This document shows positions 30,058 to 32,806 of a stretch of 32,806 bases of DNA, piece by piece (position 1 is the stretch's first letter; each line of letters begins with the position of its first letter). The notes beneath the pieces are model-generated. The model saw only the letters and a program-made list of their open reading frames with translations, did no database searches and was not told the origin of the DNA. Position numbers and translations under genes: made by a program. Source of the stretch: a bacterium (lineage in GTDB: Bacteria > AUK180); assembly GCA_021162505.1 (NCBI GenBank), contig JAGGYO010000124.1, positions 1 through 32,806 on the forward strand, read 5' to 3'.

Positions 30058-32476
30058 TTATATTCACCAGTTTTTTAGGTATATAAATAATTTTTTTTAT
30101 GGGCTTATTATCAATAAATTTCCTTACATTATCTATTTCCATTACCAATTCTTTTAATTTTTCCTCAGTAATATGGGAAGTGATATTGATCCGGCCTCTT
30201 ATTTTGCCTTTCACTTGAACCACGATCTCAATTTCCTCCTTTTCCAATTTTGATCTGTCTGCTTTAGGGAATTTCTCCAAGAATACAGAATTTTCATTGC
30301 CGGTTTTATTCCAAAGTTTTTCTGCCAAATGAGGAAATATGGGCGCCATTACAATAATAAATTTCTCTTTTATTCCTTTTGGGATACCAAAATCTTTATT
30401 TTCTGAAAAACTTTTTTCCGTAAAATTGATGAATTTCATTAGAGAGGAAACCGCAGTATTCAATTTGAATCGCTGGAGATCATGAGAAAAAGATTCTATC
30501 AAAAAATTAATTTCATAATCAATGTCATCGTTTTCCACGGTTTTTGTTGGGATCTTCTCTACTGTATGAACGATCCTTCGCATAAAATTTTTAATACTTT
30601 GGACACTTTCTTCATTCCATTCCAGAGCTTTTTCAGGCGGTGCAATAAAAAGAATAGTCCCCCTCGCCACATCCGAACCTTCTTTTTCAACAAAAGGTCC
30701 CACCGGGATCGCATTGCCCTTGGATTTTGACATCACTTCCAAATTACCATTGACCCTATTCATCACCATCCCCTGAGTAAATAGTTCTTTAAAGGGCTCG
30801 TCATTTTTTATCAAACCCTCATCACATAGAAATTTGGTTATGAAACGGGAGAATAATAGATGCAATATCGCGTGTTCAACCCCGCCAATATACAGATCTA
30901 CCGGCATCCAGTAATTTAATTTATCCTTAGAAAAGATCTCTTTCTCATTATTAGCATCGCTATAGCGTAAATAATACCAGGAAGAATCAACAAAAGTATC
31001 CATTGTATCAGTATCTCTTTTTGCTGGCCCGCCGCATACAGGGCAAGTCGTATTAACAAATTCTTCAACCGATGCAAGGGGTGATTTCCCCTTGGGGATA
31101 TAATCTACCTTATGTGGGTCGGGTAATAGGACTGGCAGATTTTCAATCTTTTCGGGTACAATTCCGCATTTTGGACAATGGATCATTGGGATGGGTGTTC
31201 CCCAATATCTTTGTCTCGATATAAGCCAATCCCTTAAACGATAATTTACGGTTCTTTCCCCCCAGCCGATCTTTTCAAGGTGTTCTATTATTTGTTCTTT
31301 TGCATCAGTAGATAACATTCCGCTAAATTGTTCTGAGTTTTCCATGATACCGGTTTCGATATATGCATCTTTCATATCTTTGTCATTTATTTTTTTATCC
31401 TTGGGCTGAATAACGATCTTTATTGGAATATCATATTTTTTTGCAAAAGAAAAATCCCTTGTATCATGTGCAGGAACTCCCATAACAGCACCGGTACCAT
31501 AAGATGCAAGAACATAATCTCCTACAAAAACGGCTACTTTTTGGTTAGTTAAGGGGTTCTTAACATAAATTCCGGTAAAAACTCCGTCCTTTTCTGTTTT
31601 TGACCCTGCTCGCTCAATTTCACTCTTTTTCCCCGAGGTTTTAATATATTTATCAACTTTTTTTCTAATGTCCTCTTCCATGGGTAATCTTTGGATAATA
31701 GGATTTTCCGGCGCTATGGCCATGAAGGTAACCCCATAAAGCGTATCGGGTCTTGTAGTATAAACATCAATAAATTCTGTTCTGCTGTGAAGGAAAGGAA
31801 ATCTTACGGTAACTCCATTCGATCTACCTATCCAATTTTTCTGCATCATCTTTACCTTTTCGGGCCATTTATCTAATTTTTCCAGATCATCCAAGAGTCT
31901 ATCTGCATATTTTGTTATTTTAAAATACCATTGTGTCAAATTTTTCTTTATTACTTCTGCTCCGCATCGATAGCATTTTCCGTCTTCAACTTGTTCATTT
32001 GCAAGGACTGTTTTACAATCAGGGCACCAATTAACGGGAGATTCCTTTCTATATGCCAATCCTTTCTCATATAATTTTATGAAGATCCATTGTGTCCATT
32101 TATAATAATCCGGCAAACAGGTTGTAACTTCTCTATCCCAGTCATAAGATATACCCATTTCCTTGAAGGTATTTTTTGAAACGGAAATATTGGATAAGGT
32201 CCAATCTTTCGGTGAAATTTCTTTTTTTATGGCAGCATTTTCAGCAGGCAATCCAAAAGCATCCCAACCCATAGGATGTAATACGGAATAACCCAACATT
32301 TTATAATATCTTGCGTAAACATCTCCGATGACATAATTTCTCAAATGTCCCATGTGAAGATCTCCCGAAGGATATGGGAACATTTCCAGAACATAGAATT
32401 TTTTACCTTCTTCCTTTGTTTTAAATATTTTATTTTTTATCCAGTATTCACGCCAATATTTCTCATTAGAGTACAT
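30050..32476 (-). CDS. leuS: Leucyl-tRNA synthetase
   Basis: Attaches leucine to tRNA-Leu. 808 residues, bacterial type. MFPYPSGDLHMGHLRNYVIGD contains the HIGH-like HMGH at 41-44, and VMSKSKGN near residue 580 is the KMSKS loop. The CP1 editing domain is present with TTRPDTLYGVTFMAIAPENP, as are bacterial zinc-binding segments (CPDCKTVLANEQ with CYRCGAE; a second pair CPKCG and CPVCGG). The C-terminal anticodon and tRNA-arm domains end with a compact KGKIRGRI segment. AGGAG lies five bases before the ATG and a TTGACA-17-TTTAAT promoter precedes it. It is the first gene of the leuS-lptE-pilin group. Confidence 0.97.
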   Translation of the reverse strand: MYSNEKYWREYWIKNKIFKTKEEGKKFYVLEMFPYPSGDLHMGHLRNYVIGDVYARYYKMLGYSVLHPMGWDAFGLPAENAAIKKEISPKDWTLSNISVSKNTFKEMGISYDWDREVTTCLPDYYKWTQWIFIKLYEKGLAYRKESPVNWCPDCKTVLANEQVEDGKCYRCGAEVIKKNLTQWYFKITKYADRLLDDLEKLDKWPEKVKMMQKNWIGRSNGVTVRFPFLHSRTEFIDVYTTRPDTLYGVTFMAIAPENPIIQRLPMEEDIRKKVDKYIKTSGKKSEIERAGSKTEKDGVFTGIYVKNPLTNQKVAVFVGDYVLASYGTGAVMGVPAHDTRDFSFAKKYDIPIKIVIQPKDKKINDKDMKDAYIETGIMENSEQFSGMLSTDAKEQIIEHLEKIGWGERTVNYRLRDWLISRQRYWGTPIPMIHCPKCGIVPEKIENLPVLLPDPHKVDYIPKGKSPLASVEEFVNTTCPVCGGPAKRDTDTMDTFVDSSWYYLRYSDANNEKEIFSKDKLNYWMPVDLYIGGVEHAILHLLFSRFITKFLCDEGLIKNDEPFKELFTQGMVMNRVNGNLEVMSKSKGNAIPVGPFVEKEGSDVARGTILFIAPPEKALEWNEESVQSIKNFMRRIVHTVEKIPTKTVENDDIDYEINFLIESFSHDLQRFKLNTAVSSLMKFINFTEKSFSENKDFGIPKGIKEKFIIVMAPIFPHLAEKLWNKTGNENSVFLEKFPKADRSKLEKEEIEIVVQVKGKIRGRINITSHITEEKLKELVMEIDNVRKFIDNKPIKKIIYIPKKLVNIIV

Positions 32477-32502
32477 ATCTGCTCCTTTTATATATATGTT
32501 TT

Positions 32503-32531
32503 ATTAAATCATAAAACACCGATTATGTCAA
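32503..32531 (-). promoter_or_regulatory. Promoter of leuS
   Basis: On the minus strand a perfect TTGACA (32526-32531) and TTTAAT (32503-32508) are exactly 17 bases apart. AGGAG at 32482-32486 follows. No T-box leader can fit in the short distance to the ATG at 32476. Confidence 0.75.
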
Positions 32532-32566
32532 GTGAAAAGAGGAAACAGCCAGATGCATAAATTCTT

Positions 32567-32640
32567 GGTTCAAAGGTTCCATGTTAAAAGGTTCAAAGGT
32601 TCAAAAAAATGGTACTAAGTACTAAGCTATTGGTACTAAG
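32567..32640 (+). repeat. GGTTCAAAGGTTC and TACTAAG simple repeats
   Basis: GGTTCAAAGGTTCCA (32567-32581) repeats exactly the motif at 3108-3122, and further GGTTCAAA units follow. GGTACTAAGTACTAAG (32611-32626) and GGTACTAAG (32632-32640) use the palindrome word found at 3250-3263. Neither is part of a gene. Confidence 0.7.
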
Positions 32641-32785
32641 TGGAGAAACTAAATACTTAGTACTGAATACTGCATACTGTTTTTCAATGTGGAGAAACTA
32701 AATACTTAGTACTGAATACTGCATACTGTTTTTCAATGTGGAGAAACTAAATACTCAGTACTGAATACTGCATACTGTTTTTCAA
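32641..32785 (+). repeat. 49-base tandem repeat, three units
   Basis: Units begin at 32641, 32690 and 32739. The first two are identical and the third differs at one base (TTAG to CAG in its ATACTTAGT segment) and is cut by about two bases. Each unit contains GTGGAGAAACTAAATAC then TAGTACTGAATACTGCATACTG, itself built from TACTG words. There are no spacers. Confidence 0.85.
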
Positions 32786-32806
32786 CTCTCCTATGAAAGA
32801 AAAAGT

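Noticed and set aside
32567-32610. GGTTCAAA motifs resembling tRNA T-arms
   Set aside because: They are tandem simple repeats with no acceptor stem, D-arm or anticodon arm around them.
32641-32785. CRISPR array
   Set aside because: The units are contiguous tandem copies with no unique spacers and no cas genes nearby.

Overview
The window is AT-rich bacterial DNA from a Gram-negative-type (diderm) organism. It carries a bacterial LeuS, an arabinose-5-phosphate isomerase of the KDO/LPS pathway, an LptE-like lipoprotein and type IV pilin-like genes. Two proteins at the left end, a DHH/DHHA1 phosphoesterase and a Clp1/Grc3-type polynucleotide kinase, look archaeal in flavour. Together with the dispersed simple repeats, this suggests an uncultured candidate phylum (WOR-3/Stahlbacteria-like). 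That placement is inference, because no rRNA or other decisive marker is present. I see no rRNA, tRNA, CRISPR array or complete transposon.

Layout. (1) 61-3036, plus strand: a compact operon of DHH phosphoesterase, a 128-residue unknown protein and a Clp1/Grc3-like kinase, behind a well-formed promoter. (2) 3275-10214, minus strand: eight tightly packed genes read from 10214 downward. They are a nucleotide-sugar thymidylyltransferase, an RmlC-like cupin, a UPF0173 hydrolase, succinyl-CoA ligase beta and alpha, a diacylglycerol-kinase-family lipid kinase, KdsD/KpsF and a membrane-anchored beta-rich protein, so central metabolism is mixed with envelope sugar and lipid functions. (3) 10215-14350: a patchwork accessory region with REP-like palindromes, a broken GIY-YIG gene, a GNAT acetyltransferase plus an ornithine/alanine-racemase-like PLP enzyme, small leader ORFs with hairpins, and a DUF1611/DgcN-family protein. 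Base composition changes sharply inside it. (4) 14777-16138, plus strand: a MATE exporter whose promoter implies a leaderless mRNA. (5) 16163-21451, minus strand: three NAD-dependent sugar-nucleotide epimerases, then an unknown protein, a lipoprotein and a DUF401 membrane protein. (6) 21527-23778, plus strand: a DUF58 and BatA-like pair. (7) 23878-32476, minus strand: leuS, lptE, a 1033-residue pilin-like protein with PKD and Asp-rich repeats, a second prepilin, a PilX-like protein and a DUF123 GIY-YIG protein. (8) 32567-32785: dispersed simple repeats and a 49-base tandem array.

The best candidates for something undescribed are the GNAT/PLP-racemase/DUF1611 neighbourhood with its duplicated leader structures (possible D-amino-acid chemistry), the DHH/unknown/Clp1 operon (possible nucleic-acid 5'-end processing), and the giant pilin-like adhesin cluster.
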